Positions 41,315-52,737 are shown, counted from the stretch's first letter. The stretch: DNA of 64,000 bases from Ascarosepion bandense (GCA_037127315.1 JBBBDQ010001686.1:2425001-2489000), one strand, 5' to 3'. Notes: generated from the letters alone by a model not told the origin. Made by a program: numbers and translations.

Positions 41315-41618
41315 CTATCTATCGCCCGATTCACACTCCACTCACGTCGATTGAACAGGTTAAGAGGCTCATCCCTTGTTCCCTGTTTAGGATGCGGTTT
41401 CCGTCTTTCTCTTTTCCAATCTTCTCACTTTGTTTTTTGTTTTTTTTTGGAGTAGATAGATCTATCTATCGCCCGGTTCACACTTCATCCACGTCTATTG
41501 AACAGGTTAAGAGGCTCATCCCTTGTTCCCTGTTTAGGATGTGGTTTCCGGCTTTATCTTTTCCAATCTTTTCACTTTTACGTAGCCCCCTGCACATCAG
41601 TGGCGTTACGCCTTGTTT
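41315..41618 (+). mobile_element. tandem-unit SINE, 2 units, tail cut
   Basis: Two ~149-bp units beginning GTAGATAGATCTATCTATCG, then CCCCTGCACATCAGTGGCGT and TACGCCTTG, where the tail stops against the hammerhead repeat. Confidence 0.88.
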
Positions 41619-41735
41619 CACAGCTCATCAGTACGGTTAGACTCCGATTGCTTTTTAACCCTGGATTGAAACCCGACCAAATTGGCGTCAGTCGGCGATT
41701 CTACCTCTGAGTCATGGGCGCTCGGTAGAAGGAGG
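41619..41735 (-). mobile_element. hammerhead/Pol III repeat, broken third copy
   Basis: Reverse strand order: Box A-like TGACTCAGAGGTAGAAT, Box B-like GGTCGGGTTTCAATCC, then ACTGATGAGCTGTG, the 5' half of the hammerhead, cut at the SINE tail. The tRNA-like D-arm (ACTCAGAGGTAGAA) is better preserved than in the 20.7-kb copy. Confidence 0.65.
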
Positions 41736-41854
41736 CAGACTTTTTAGCATGTATATTATCATTATACATGCCCAATAGCTGAGAGCGTTCTAATTCATTA
41801 CTGAATGAACGATGCGTAGATGCTAGAGTAGCTACGCTTTTTCAAAGTCAATTA

Positions 41855-41861
41855 AAAACAG

Positions 41862-41899
<38 letters not shown>

Positions 41900-42149
41900 C
41901 TGTTTTTAATACAACTCTTTTTTGTTCTAGATTAGAGATTAAGTAAATATGATTTTATACTTAATCTCAGAATAAATTTTATCATTTACAGACCACCTAC
42001 TCCTGGACAACCCTGTATATATATATATATATATATAGTTCGTTTTTTTTAATACAACTTTTTTTTTTATTTTAGATTAGAGATTTAGTAAATATAATTT
42101 TATACGTAATCTCCGAATAGATTTTATCATTTACAGACCACTTACTCTT

Positions 42150-42203
<54 letters not shown>

Positions 42204-42250
42204 CTGTTTTTTATACAACACTTTTTTGTTCTAGATTAGAGATTTAGTGT
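41855..42250 (+). repeat. family-D right ends in tandem with (TA)n
   Basis: TTCTGTTTTTAATACAAC, GTTCTAGATTAGAGATT and ATTTTATCATTTACAGACCA repeat in order at about 41898, 42037 and 42200 (last partial), each separated by TA runs. Confidence 0.75.
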
Positions 42251-42796
42251 AAAGCAAAGAAAAAGGGAATAAAACAAATGTACAAATTAATTATTATATT
42301 TTTTTTACCCTTAACGAATTTGATCGGAGTTCATGATGATTGACCGAATCGTACGGAGGTTTGCCGAATAGACTATTGGATGACTGGGAAGATGCTGTGG
42401 AAGGTAGGACACGAAGAAAAGCGTGTGGAGTGCGATGGGACTGAAGAGATTCTGGTTCGGGGAGCGTCGCAAAGGGGAGAGGTTTGGATGAGAGTTAAGT
42501 ATTTTGTTACAACACTTCAATTAGGAAATTGGTATCGATTGTTTTAAGCTCCGTGAAATCGATAATCTGTTGACGGGCGACCTCTGTAGGCGAAATTATT
42601 AGAAGACGGGCGGATTAAATTACGATAGCAACGTTCATGTAATAATTACTCTCGTCAGACGGATATCTCAATTGTCTTTATTTATAGCCCGATGTTTTTT
42701 TATCAGAGCATTTTCATGGTGTTTTCTGTTTATTACACAGAAAATTGAAATCGGAAAGTAGAGTAAAAATTTCGAATTAGTCTGTTACTTTTTGCA
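42251..42796. other. unassigned DNA
   Basis: No repeat match; a 69-codon minus frame (42311-42520) is unconvincing. Confidence 0.4.
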
Positions 42797-43420
42797 TTTT
42801 CTTCTTCAGGACGTAGACGATAATGGCCTTCCACGGCTATTGCCGCTCGTAATACACCTTCTCTTGTTATCCCACTCATGTCCGTATCTGACTACCGGGC
42901 ACACCGGGCACGGGTCCGGGCCGATCCGTGCAATCATAGTGAAAATCCGGGCAAGGAAAAAATGTCTTCGTCAGAAATCAAACTAAACAACTCACAAAGA
43001 AAGAAAGAAAGAAAGAAACAAACAAACAAACAAACAAACAAAACGAAGAAAACATCCGAATAAACGCAGTAAAAATCTGTTTATTAATTTTCGGAGAAAA
43101 GACTGGTTATAATCAGAAATTTCGAACCCGATTTCCTGCTTTCGTTCACGTTCTGTGCCTAATTTCCATTGGAATAGCCGCAAAAATCCGCAAAAATCAT
43201 AGATTCTGGAAACGGATGACACTGATGACGTCATCACACTGTCACCTAATAAATCCGGGCAATTTTCTCTGTGCCCGGTGTTTTTTTTTAGCATCAGCTA
43301 CGGCCTTGATCCCACTGAACCCCCGCTTCTTCATCCATCTGCTAAAGTCCATCAAGAATGTCATGCGCTGCTTACCCTTTTCATTATCCGCCTCGTGAGT
43401 ATCAGTTTGAGTTTTGTTTA
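42797..43420 (-). mobile_element. RTE LINE, decayed, split by a MITE-like insert
   Basis: Reverse strand: KGKQRMTFL…SRWMKKRGFSG… (43281-43420), then after a 379-bp insert GCCATTATCGTCTACGTCCTG (42800-42835), the last RTE codons. Compare RGRQRITYL.GLIRWMTERGL in better copies. Confidence 0.65.
42902..43280. mobile_element. MITE-like insert with CACCGGGCAC ends
   Basis: CACCGGGCAC at 42902-42911 and GTGCCCGGTG at 43271-43280 are exact inverted ends. Subterminal TCCGGGCAA occurs at both sides. It is 379 bp with no transposase. It contains (GAAA)n/(CAAA)n and sits inside an RTE copy. Confidence 0.6.
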
Positions 43421-44062
43421 ACGGCATATCAACACCGCTATGGGTTATTTAATGCCAAAAAGCTAGGGTTTTAAGGTATTTTTTAATGTTCAGTTATAGA
43501 AAGACGGTTGATTTAGTCATCAAATTTTAATGAAAAAAATTTGTTTTATTTGAGAAAACTGAAGATGTCTTCTAGTTTTGTATTCAAAAATTTATTGCTG
43601 GCAATAATTTTTGTCCTTCAAATTTCATTATGAGAATAATTTTTCCTTTGAAAAAACTGTATTGTTGATAATATTTTCCTTCAAAAATGTCTTGTTATTT
43701 AACCCATAACTGGAGGGAAGAGACAGATTAATACTTTTCCCAAGGGTATTTGTGCATAAGTGAATATTCGACTGTAATTCGAACTCGGTACCCCGATTTG
43801 TCGTTCCGAGTTGATATCCACTGCACCACAACGCACATCCATTTCTATGTATATATTTCTATTTTTATACTTTCATACTATTTCGACCCCAGTTTAGGGG
43901 TTAACTATTTACCCATAGCTGGGAGCCTAACAGGTGCTACCACTCCGGGTCAGGGTGGACCTGGGAACAACAACAATTAAGAGGTGGTTTCCATGCTCCT
44001 CACAACCTCCCAATCAGAGGCCTTGTTGCGGGATGCAATTGACCGTCATGCCCAAGACCGTC
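43421..44062 (+). mobile_element. family-A repeat, SINE-1 inserted
   Basis: GAGTTTTGTTTAACGGCATA, GGGTTATTTAATGCCAAAAA, A/T-rich body, then after SINE-1 (43684-43842) ACTTTCATACTATTTCGACC, GGTTAACTATTTACCCATAG and CAACAATTAAGAGGTGG, as at 5.2-6.1 kb. It ends at GACCGTCATGCCCAAGACCG, where an RTE piece begins. Confidence 0.72.
43684..43842 (-). mobile_element. tRNA-derived SINE-1, tail missing
   Basis: Reverse strand GGATGTGCGTTGTGGTGCAG, Box B-like GAGTTCGAATTACAG, body ending at CCAGTTATGGGTTAAATAAC. It inserted into family A. Confidence 0.87.
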
Positions 44063-44235
44063 AGTTTCTCCAAGCCCTCCTTCCTCATTACATGTCACCA
44101 AAACTTCAGCTGTCTTTTTCTGATGTTAATTATCAGTGTCCGTCTTGTGTCCATCCTCTACAAAACCTCGTCGTTGCTCACGTGTTCTGTCCATGGTATC
44201 CTAAGCATCCTTCTATCGAACCGTAATTCTGTTGT
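44063..44235 (-). mobile_element. RTE LINE fragment within inverted family-A ends
   Basis: Reverse strand …FDRRMLRIPWTEHVSNDEV…, …KLQLKKDS region…, …MRKEGLEKLTV. It lies between family A and an inverted piece of its terminal 70 bp. Confidence 0.7.
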
Positions 44236-44239
44236 TTTC

Positions 44240-44310
44240 AAGTTCACCCTGACCCGGAGTGGTGGCACCTGTTAGGGTCCCATCTATGGGCAAATACTTA
44301 ACCCCAACCT
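44240..44310 (-). repeat. inverted family-A segment
   Basis: CACCCTGACCCGGAGTGGTG…CCTGTTAGGGTCCCAT…TACTTAACCCC is the reverse complement of 43885-43955, giving ~65-bp inverted arms around the intervening family-A and RTE DNA. Confidence 0.8.
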
Positions 44311-44344
44311 ATATTTAGAAAGTGTGACACTGAGATCTGAAGAC

Positions 44345-44745
44345 GTATTGGGATAATAGTCCGAATAATGTAAATACTGTCAATACTACCTCATCTCAGA
44401 AATATAGATAAATAGAATGATCTATTATTAAACGTCGTACAAATGCCAACAAAGATGAGGACAATAGTCCGAATAATGTAAATACTGTCACTACTACCTC
44501 ATCTCAGAAATATAGACAAATAGAATGATCTATTATTAAACGTCGTACAAATGCCAACAAAGATGAGGACAATAGTCCGAATAATGTAAACAATGAAAAT
44601 ACTGTCTCATCTCAGAAATATAGACAAATAGAATGATCTATTATTAAACGTCGTACAAATGCCAACAAAGATGAGGACAATAGTCCGAATAATGTAAATA
44701 CTGTCAATACTAACTCATCTCAGAAATATAGACAAATGTATTTTT
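44345..44745. repeat. 108-bp tandem array, 3.7 units (family E arm)
   Basis: GTCCGAATAATGTAAA at 44359, 44467, 44575 and 44682. Each unit also holds AAACGTCGTACAAATGCCAA. The unit is the reverse complement of part of the family-E arm at 44768-44950. Confidence 0.93.
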
Positions 44746-44767
44746 CTTATTCTAAGTGGAAGTTTCC

Positions 44768-45112
44768 TTTCTACATTATTTACCTTGTTCGGATTGTTGT
44801 CCTCATCTTTATTGCCACTTTTACGAGGTTTCGGTCGTTGTACGCTACGGCATTCTTCAGGTGCTAAGTATTTCAAACCGAATCATTTATTTCGATCACT
44901 GGGGTATATCATTCTCATTCTGTATGCGATGCTACTAACGGTAACCATGTAGGTATCTCTCTTCAACTAAACCCTCTAAGTCATTTATTCATTACTGCTG
45001 TAGCCTGGTTTTGAACTCGCAACTCATAAACATAGTTATAAAGATGACAGCAGTCTAAACAATTTAAACTATCTAAATACAACCTCATCACAGAAATATA
45101 GACAAATGTTCT
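44768..45112. repeat. family-E foldback repeat
   Basis: TTGTCCTCATCTTTATTGCC and TTTATTTCGATCACTGGGGT match 52.17-52.43 and 53.40-53.66 kb; AACCTCATCACAGAAATATA at 45083 is the opposite arm. Reverse-strand CCTGAAGAATGCCG…CGACCGAAACC resembles a decayed hammerhead. Confidence 0.65.
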
Positions 45113-45117
45113 TTCTG

Positions 45118-45235
45118 TTGCTATTTTATTCAAGACGCCATTTTTGCTTTCTTGCTCTGTCCATGGAACTGTCAGTATCCTCCTGCAGAAGCACATTTCA
45201 CCTGTCTCTAGTTTTCTCCTCATCCGTGGAGACAT
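45118..45235 (-). mobile_element. RTE LINE fragment, strongly diverged
   Basis: Reverse strand MRRKLETGEMCFCRRILTVPWTEQ…NGVLNKIATER aligns with MKEKLEATEMWFYRRILRISWIEHVSNDEVLERMATKR. Confidence 0.72.
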
Positions 45236-45365
45236 TGTTTTCCATTGCCATGTAAGAGTAATTTTAATTTTAAAAGGATGGAGACTAAGCTCTATTCAGA
45301 ATGCTGAGGTTTTTGTTTTCATTTTCAGTTCTAATGATAAGGAAAAGTCTTGCGTTTCTTTTTCC

Positions 45366-45414
45366 AGTAGACAAGTTGCCAACCAAGGCTATAGAAGACA
45401 ATCTGTCCTGCTAA
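45366..45414 (-). mobile_element. SINE-1 fragment ending at a Helitron end
   Basis: AAGTTGCCAACCAAGGCTAT…ATCTGTCCTG is reverse-strand SINE-1 body; the next base pair begins a Helitron 5' end. Confidence 0.7.
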
Positions 45415-45790
45415 TCTAAACTTATTTATAAATGAAACTTTGTCTGTGTGTCTGTGTGTGTGTCTGTTACCTATAGACTCCGAAACGGCTGAACCAATTT
45501 TCTTGAAAATTTACACAGTTGTACTATAAGCGTCTGCGAGTGTTCTTAGCTCGGTTTTGTGTCGAGGTACTCCCGATAAATATCGAAAAGAGATAATCGA
45601 AAAAATCGGGTTATAGAAGGAGTGGTCCGATTATAATCAAACTTGATACACTCATAGACAAAGACATAAGAAACGATATTCAGAATTTTCATGGTTGCAG
45701 TTCTTACAATATTGCAAAAAATCGATAATATATATATATATATATATATATATAAGGCAAGATGTTTGTGTGTGTGTGTGCCTGTATGTC
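45415..45790 (+). mobile_element. Helitron-like element, 3' truncated
   Basis: TCTAAACTTATTTATAAATG start, GTCTGCGAGTGTTCTTAGCT and TAATCGAAAAAATCGGGTTA, then a TA tract and GGCAAGATGTTTGTGTGTG; no CTAG end. Confidence 0.75.
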
Positions 45791-46281
45791 TGACGTAAAA
45801 TAAATCAGACAAAGAAGCATAACAAAGAAAAGAATAAAGAATCAGAAGATAATAGAAATGAGAAAGTCAAAAGGTGGTAGTTTATTACAGACAACGACAA
45901 GGAATATCACGTATACATAGAAATATAGGCTTACATTTTTATTTTTCGACCGGGACGATTGTGTCAGCAGTGCAGAAGTCGGAAAGAGTTCATGCACACG
46001 AAGGGGCTGTCGGGAGTCGAGACCAGCGGGAGTACTCTCTGTCTATTCAGCGAAAAATTCTAGATATATGTACTCTTAAAACTCCCACTCAATTATGCCT
46101 TTTCGGCTTTGTTGACGTCATCTACGGCCGGATATGACTGTTAACCATCCTTGTCCTTGGTTAAATTTTATCTTTGGCCTGGTGCATCTGTCAGCCACAT
46201 CGACTTTCAAGCCGGTTTGTCAATTAAGTTTTTATTTGTATTTTTTATTTTTTTGCACTTGTTGACATCTACCACCGGATA
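45791..46281. other. unassigned DNA
   Basis: Contains two related phrases (GTTGACGTCATCTACGGCCGG, 46112; GTTGACATCTACCACCGG, 46261), the second being the MITE target. Confidence 0.45.
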
Positions 46282-46283
46282 TA

Positions 46284-46948
46284 CACTACCGGCCATAATT
46301 AACCCAATTTTTTAAAAGAAATTATGGATTTTATACTATTTTACTATTTATTGCGAAGGGAATAATTCTAAATGAAAATAGAAAGATTCTTTCGTTGTTA
46401 TTCAGTCAGTTAAGTGCCATACGTGATACACGCTTGGGCGATCATGTCTTGAAAGAGACATGACTGACTGGGCAGAAGATTATCCCGCAGTAGGTTGCCA
46501 TTGCTTTCTGCGGTAGACTGTTTGCCGACCAAGGATATAGAACCCAATCTGTCCTGTTATTTAACCCATAACTGGAAGGAAGAGACGGATTAATACCTTT
46601 ATCAAGTGTATTTGCGCGTAAGTGAATGCAATGAATTCAACTGGAATTTGAACTCGGCTTTCCTATTTCTCGTTCCGAGCTGATATCCAATGCACCACAA
46701 CGCACATATGAAGTTGTCAGAATCACTCTAACTTTTCTTCATTCTTTCATTGATGAAACTGCAATATAGGTAATTATTAAATATTTATGAATTCATTTGA
46801 TGCACATGTTATTGTTCAATATTAACAAAAGAACCATTCTATTTTCATTTACAATTATTCACTTGGCAATAAATACTAAAAGATTGTATGAAAACATCAT
46901 TTCTTTTTTTAAAAAAATGGCGTTGCCTAATAATTATGGCCGGTAGTG
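46284..46948. mobile_element. Tc1/mariner-type MITE with nested SINE-1
   Basis: CACTACCGGCCATAATTA at the left and its exact reverse complement at the right are flanked by TA (46282-46283, 46949-46950), the target duplication of Tc1/mariner elements. Without the nested SINE it is about 365 bp with no transposase. Confidence 0.85.
46409..46709 (-). mobile_element. tRNA-derived SINE-1, full length, nested
   Basis: Reverse strand ATGTGCGTTGTGGTGCATTGG, GAGTTCAAATTCCAG, CCTTCCAGTTATGGGTTAAA, hairpin with one change (CATGTCTCTTTCAAGACATG) and GTGCCATACGTGATAC in the tail. Confidence 0.92.
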
Positions 46949-47029
46949 TATATGTCAACCACCCTTGTCGGCCGGATGTATCTGTTAATAGCCTCTGGCG
47001 CTCAAGTTAATATATTACAAAGTGATGCA

Positions 47030-47640
47030 CAAAGAAAGAAAGAAAATAAGTATGAAGAATTAAATTAAAAAAGAGACAAGAAAAATGAAAAAGTAAAAGA
47101 AGAAAACGACAAATAATCAAACAAAAATTAAAGAAGATTTAAATGAAATCAAATCAAATAATTAAGTAGAAGAGCGAAGAATAAGGAAGAGAAAAGGCTG
47201 CTGGAACAAAAAAAAAGATTAAAAAGAAAATTAAATATAAAGAAATGTAAAAAAAAAACAAAATGTAAAAGAAAAGTATCAGAAAAAATAAAAAAGAACG
47301 AATTTCACTATAAACTGAATGAAAAATAAAAAAACAAAAATAAGAAAATTAAAAAAAAGAAAGAAAAAAAAGGAGAGAAAAAGAAAGAAAGAAAAAGTAA
47401 TATAAATGAAAAAAGAGAGAAAGAGTTATTAGAAAACGAATGGGCAATAAAAACACAAAAAGAAGAAAAACACAAACATATAAGTGAAAGAAAGCAAGAA
47501 AGAAAAAATGAAAAAAGAATGAAAGGGAAATGAAGAAAAAACTAAATAATAATAAAGGAGAAAATAAAAAAGAGAAACGCATTTAGGAAAAACGAAAAAC
47601 AACAAAAATATAAAACGAATAAAAAATACAAAGACAGCAA

Positions 47641-47684
<44 letters not shown>

Positions 47685-49300
47685 ATAAGATCAATGAAAA
47701 AGGAGAAAGAGTTATTAGGAAACGAATGGAAAATGAAACCCCAAAAAGAAGAAAAAAAAGATATTTTTTTATTTTCAAATAATGTCTGTAAGTGAAAGAA
47801 GAAAAAAGAAAAAAGAAATCTGAAAAATAATGCAAAATAAAAAGAAATGACAAAGAAAAATTTTTAAAAAACGGAAAATTACAGAACCATAATAAAAAAC
47901 AAAAACTGAATAAAAACAATAAAAACAAAATGTGGGAAAGTGAAGAAGAACCAAGAGAAGGGAGAAGATAAACAAAAAGTGATTAGTAGAAAAAAGAAAG
48001 AAAAATAGAAATAGAAAAAGAAAAAAAGAAAAAAGAAAGGACGAAAAAAAGAAAGAAAGAAAGAAAGAAGGAAGGAAGGAAAGAAAACGAGCAAAAAAAA
48101 AGACGTTAAAGAGAACGCTAAAGCTAAAGAAAAAGAGAAGCATATTAGTGAAAGAAAGAAAAAAAGAAGGAAGAAAAGAAAGAAAGAAAGAAAGAAAAAA
48201 GGAAAATAAAGCTCGAAAAAAAGAAAGAAAGAAAAAGAAAGCAAGAAGGAAAGAAAGAAAACAAAAAAGAAAAACGTAAAAGAAAACGCGAACGCTAAAG
48301 AAAAAGAGAAACATATTAGTGAAAGAAAGAAAGAAAGACAGAAGAAAAGAAAAAAAGAAAGAAAGAAAGAAAGAAAGCAAAAAAGAAAAACGTAAAAGAG
48401 AACGCGAAAGATAAAGAAAAAACATATAAATTAAAGAAAGAAAGAAAGAAAAAAGAAAGAAGGAAAGACAGAAAGCAAAAAAGAAAGACGTAAAAGAGAA
48501 CGTGAAAGATAAAGAAAAAGAGAAACATATATTTGAAAGAAAGAAAGAAAAAAAGAAAGAATGAAGGAGAGAAAGAAACAAAGAAAGAAAGGAAGGAAGG
48601 AAGGAAAGAAAGAAAGAAATAAAGCAACAAAGGAAAGATGAAAAAGAGAACGCGAAAGCTAAAGAAAAACAGAAACTTATAAGTGAAAGAAAGCAAGAAA
48701 GAAAATGAAAAAAGAATGAAAAGGAAATTAAGAAAAAACTGAATAATAATGAAGAAGAAAATAAAAAAGAGAAAAGTATTTCGGAAAAACGAAAAACAAT
48801 AAAAATATAAAACGAATAAAAAATACAAAAATCAAAGAAAAAAAAGTGAAAGAAAGAAGGTGTGATAAAAGAAAAGGAGTATAACTATGTTATTGGGGAG
48901 AAAATGGAATAAAAAACAAAATATAAAACATTAGCGAAGAAATGAAGAAGAGAAAATGAAGATTAAAATAAAGAAAAGAAAAATAAATTTAAGCAATCGA
49001 AAAATGAACCAACATAAGTGAAAGAAACAAAGAAATGAAGAGAGAAATCAGAAGAAGAAATAAAGAAAAACTACAATATGTATGGCCGAAAAAACAAAAA
49101 ATGAAAACCGTTAAAAGAGAAAGAAAATCCGTGAAAAAGTAGCCATAGAATAATACTAAAGAAAAGAGACTACGATACATTAGAAACAAAGAAAGGGGAT
49201 TATCAAAAGGAAAATAAAAAATTCCAAAACAAACCAACTGGAGAAGAAAAGGAAAAAAGAAGTCATAATGAAAGACAGAAATATAAAAAGAAAACCGAAA
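47030..49300. repeat. purine-rich (GAAA)n array
   Basis: 2.3 kb of mainly A/G on the plus strand. A higher-order phrase (AAAGAAAAAGAGAAACATAT…GTGAAAGAAAG) recurs near 48134, 48297, 48414, 48516 and 48663. Antisense Phe/Leu/Ser open frames are low-complexity artefacts. Confidence 0.92.
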
Positions 49301-49688
49301 ATAAAGAAATCATTTTTGTTTGAATGGTATAAACTAGCTACGTACAATAAGGAGATTGATCAGATTGATCAGAATAACAAAAAACAAAATGGAGTCAAAT
49401 AAAAGCGGAAGTCGAGGATTCTGACAGGCAATAGTGCATGATGGGAAATCGCTTTTTTTTTTGTTCAGTTCCAGCATATATGTTCCATTCCCTTTAAAAG
49501 GTATTTGATGAGAGGGAAAGAATTGAAAAGCCGTGTCTCTCCAGATTGAAAGTAATGGAATGAAATTGGTTAAGATTTTCTACTTAAGAAAAGTGGCTTT
49601 CCTTTTCTTGGCATATGAGACAGCTAATCCTTATTTACAATCGAGACACACTGTCCCTACAAGTTTTACGCCTTTAATGCCTAACTCT

Positions 49689-49729
<41 letters not shown>

Positions 49730-49866
49730 AATTGTTAAGGCTATCTTTTATCATATATATATATATATATATACAGAGAGAGAGAGAGAGGGTTATATAT
49801 ATAAAGCTAATAAATATAAAATTAGTACATATTCACACACATCTTTCTATAAAATAAATATCATAT

Positions 49867-49907
<41 letters not shown>

Positions 49908-50489
49908 TAAGCATATGAATAAACATTTCAAACATATATATCCCCTGTTAAAAAACTAATAACTTATTTTTAAATAAAGTAAACATTTTACTTTTATTTC
50001 CCTATCTATCTATCTATCTATATATATATATATATATATATAATCAATTCAACACGCCTTCTGTTAATTTTAAAGTTACAATTCTGTTTTCTTTTGTGAA
50101 CCCAGACGATGTCAATTTTTTCTTTTCTTGTTTATTTGTTTTTATTTTGTTTTATCTTTTTCTTTCTTTTTCTTTTTTCTTTTTTTCTTTTTTTAAATTT
50201 AAATTTCTTTGCAAATCTATTTAAAAAGGAAAATTAGACTGATTTTTCTCCAGTTTCTGAGAGGATTTTTCGGTTGCTGAGGTTATGTGTTATCCCCCGT
50301 GGGGATTTTCACATCGAAATGGTCATTCAACATCATTGACTTAATCCTTTTTGAATTTATATATATATATATATATATATAGATAGATAGATAGATAGAT
50401 AGATAGAATAAACATTTTCAAAGCTATATATCCCCTATGTTAAATAACCAATAACATATATCAATATAAAATGTACATTTCATTTCTCC
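49301..50489. other. unassigned DNA rich in microsatellites
   Basis: (CT)n at 49694-49728, (TA)n at 49755-49772, 49870-49905, 50022-50041 and 50359-50380, (GATA)n at 50381-50406. No gene recognised. Confidence 0.6.
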
Positions 50490-50600
50490 ATCCGTTCCCT
50501 TCAATTATGGGTTAAATAACAGGACAGATTAGGTTCTATAGCCTTGGCTGGCAACCAGTCTACTAGTGCAGGTAATGGCAACCTGTTGTGGGATAATTAT
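50490..50600 (+). mobile_element. SINE-1 fragment
   Basis: TCAATTATGGGTTAAATAAC, GGCTGGCAACCAGTCTAC and TGGCAACCTGTTGTGGGATA; head and tail missing. Confidence 0.82.
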
Positions 50601-51013
50601 ATATAATGCCTACTAAAGCGCTGTGGTGAAAACCAATAATATCACCGTTGGCCATCCACTGAATCCCTGACTGTCTTCGGCAGTCTCGACTATGTCGTTC
50701 CACCGGACCCAGATGGAATGGGAAGAGAGAGTGAGGCTGACGACGGTGCGCAATTCTCCCTCAATTAAATCTAATAAAAGCGCAAGTTATGACTTCTACC
50801 ATCATTTCAAACCCCTGACTCCCAAACAAACATTTTAAGAGACGATTTAGTCCGCACTATCTTTGTAAATGACTAAATGCTTCAGTCTTATAAAATCTAC
50901 TACAGTTATCGTTTTCAAGCAATTCCATACGTACTTGGTGAATCATAAAAATAACCATGTGTGTTGATATGCAATCAGATCAATTAATTTCACCAGCACC
51001 CCCATCACACACA

Positions 51014-51054
<41 letters not shown>

Positions 51055-51374
51055 TTGAATTGTAATGATGTTTACGGTAAAGAAAGGTCCACTCAACCCA
51101 ATAAAAATAGCTCAGCCAGAAAATGTTAAAAGGAGGTAAACTAAATTTAAAGTATTTAAGCAGCTACATACTTAAGAACACTTAAAAAAACAAATCAAGA
51201 CACTAAAAAGCAAATAGCCACGAACAAATTCTACACCACTTCAGAAACAATATTGATGAAGCCAAAAAATCAAACCAAACATCATATAAATACGCACAAA
51301 TGGGAAACAGCAGCAGAGGCAAATAACTCTGAAGAGTGAAGGCATTACAATAATGCTTTGGCGAAACTAACTTC
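50601..51374. other. unassigned DNA
   Basis: (TA)n at 51016-51051; no recognised gene. Confidence 0.45.
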
Positions 51375-51690
51375 GAAATCGGCATTAAATAACACTGCTC
51401 AGCTGAAAGAATTATAAAAGTATTATTTTTATGAAAGTAATATTTTTTTCCTTCAATAATATATTGCTGGTAATATTTTAATCTCCAAAAAAGTATTGTT
51501 AGAATTTTTACTACAAAAAAGTATTTTTATACTTTCATAGTGCTTTGACTTCAGTTTGATGGGTTAATTGTTTGCTCATAGCTGGGACCCCAACTGATGC
51601 TACAACCCTAAGTCAGGCTGGACCTGAGAACAACAGCAATTAAGAGGTCCCTCCATGCTTCTCAAAACCTCCAAATTAGAAGCCTTGATG
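51375..51690 (+). mobile_element. family-A repeat, partial
   Basis: GGCATTAAATAACACTG, A/T-rich body, TTTATACTTTCATAGTGC, GGGTTAATTGTTTGCTCATA and CAACAGCAATTAAGAGGT; ends at a tandem-unit SINE. Confidence 0.7.
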
Positions 51691-51699
51691 CTGGTTGCA

Positions 51700-52150
51700 G
51701 TATATCGGGGGCTATGTGAGAGTGAAAATATTGGAAAAGAGCAAGCCGGAAGCCACATCCTAAACAGGGAACAAGGGATGAACCTCTTCAACTGTTCAAT
51801 AGATGTGGGTTGAGTGTGAACTGGGCGATAGTTTAGTCTATCTACTCCAATTGAAAAAAAAAGAAAAGAGTAAAAAAGATTGGAAATGAGAAAGCCGGAA
51901 ACCACATCCTAAACAGGGAACAAGGAATGAGCCTCTTCACCTGTTCAATAGACCTGGGTGGAGTGTGAACCGGGCGATAGTTTAGTCTATCTATTCCAAT
52001 TGAAAAAAAAAAGAAGAAAAAAGTAAAGAGTAAAAAGATGGGAAAAGAGAAAGCCGGAAACCACATCCCAAACAGGGAATAAGGGACGAGCCTCTTCACC
52101 TGTTCAATAGACTTTGGTGGAGTATGATAGTTTAGTCTATCTACTCCATA
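51700..52150 (-). mobile_element. tandem-unit SINE, 3 units, tail short
   Basis: Three ~150-bp units on the reverse strand (GGGCGATAG-type blocks near 51821 and 51973; third unit has lost GAACCGGGCGA). The LINE tail is reduced to GGGGGCTATGTGAGAG. Confidence 0.88.
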
Positions 52151-52166
52151 AACGTCATTCCTTTTT

Positions 52167-52433
52167 TTCTTCCTTTTTCATTCATATTTCACGTCATCGT
52201 CTGTTATTTTTTTTCTTTTTCTCACTTTTTGTTCATATATTTTTAAAAATTATCTCACATTTTCTTAATTTTATTTACACTGTTCGGACTATTTTCCTCA
52301 TCTTTATTGCCATGTTTCGACTGTTGTACGTCGTGTTCAGGAATTTTAAACTGAACTCACTATTTCGATTCCTGGAGTATATTATTCTCATTTCATGTTC
52401 AATGCCACTTCCGGATGCTATGTAGTTATCTCC
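52167..52433 (+). repeat. family-E repeat arm
   Basis: CACACTGTTCGGACTATTTTCC-type block, CTCATCTTTATTGCCATGTT, CACTTCCGGATGCTATGTAG; ~80% similar by eye to 53398-53656. Confidence 0.75.
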
Positions 52434-52737
52434 CTTTCTTTTTTTCTCTTTCGGCTTCTTTCACATTCGATCTTGTGTAATTTTCCACTTTATTAATAAC
52501 TCTTCTTTTTCTTTCATTCGTTATGTTATAAGTTATTTCTTCGTTGTTGAACTTTTTCTTTTTACCTAATTGATTTTTTAAAACAAAGCATGGAAAACAG
52601 TGAAACGAAGATTTTTTTTCCTCTCCCTTATCTGCGATTCTAACAAAACGGAACCACAAATCTTAACAAAACTTAGCATTTCATATCCAGTAAACAAAAG
52701 CTATATTCTTTGAAATTTAGTCCTTTCTCAAAGAGAA
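52434..52737. other. T-rich unassigned DNA
   Basis: No feature recognised. Confidence 0.45.
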
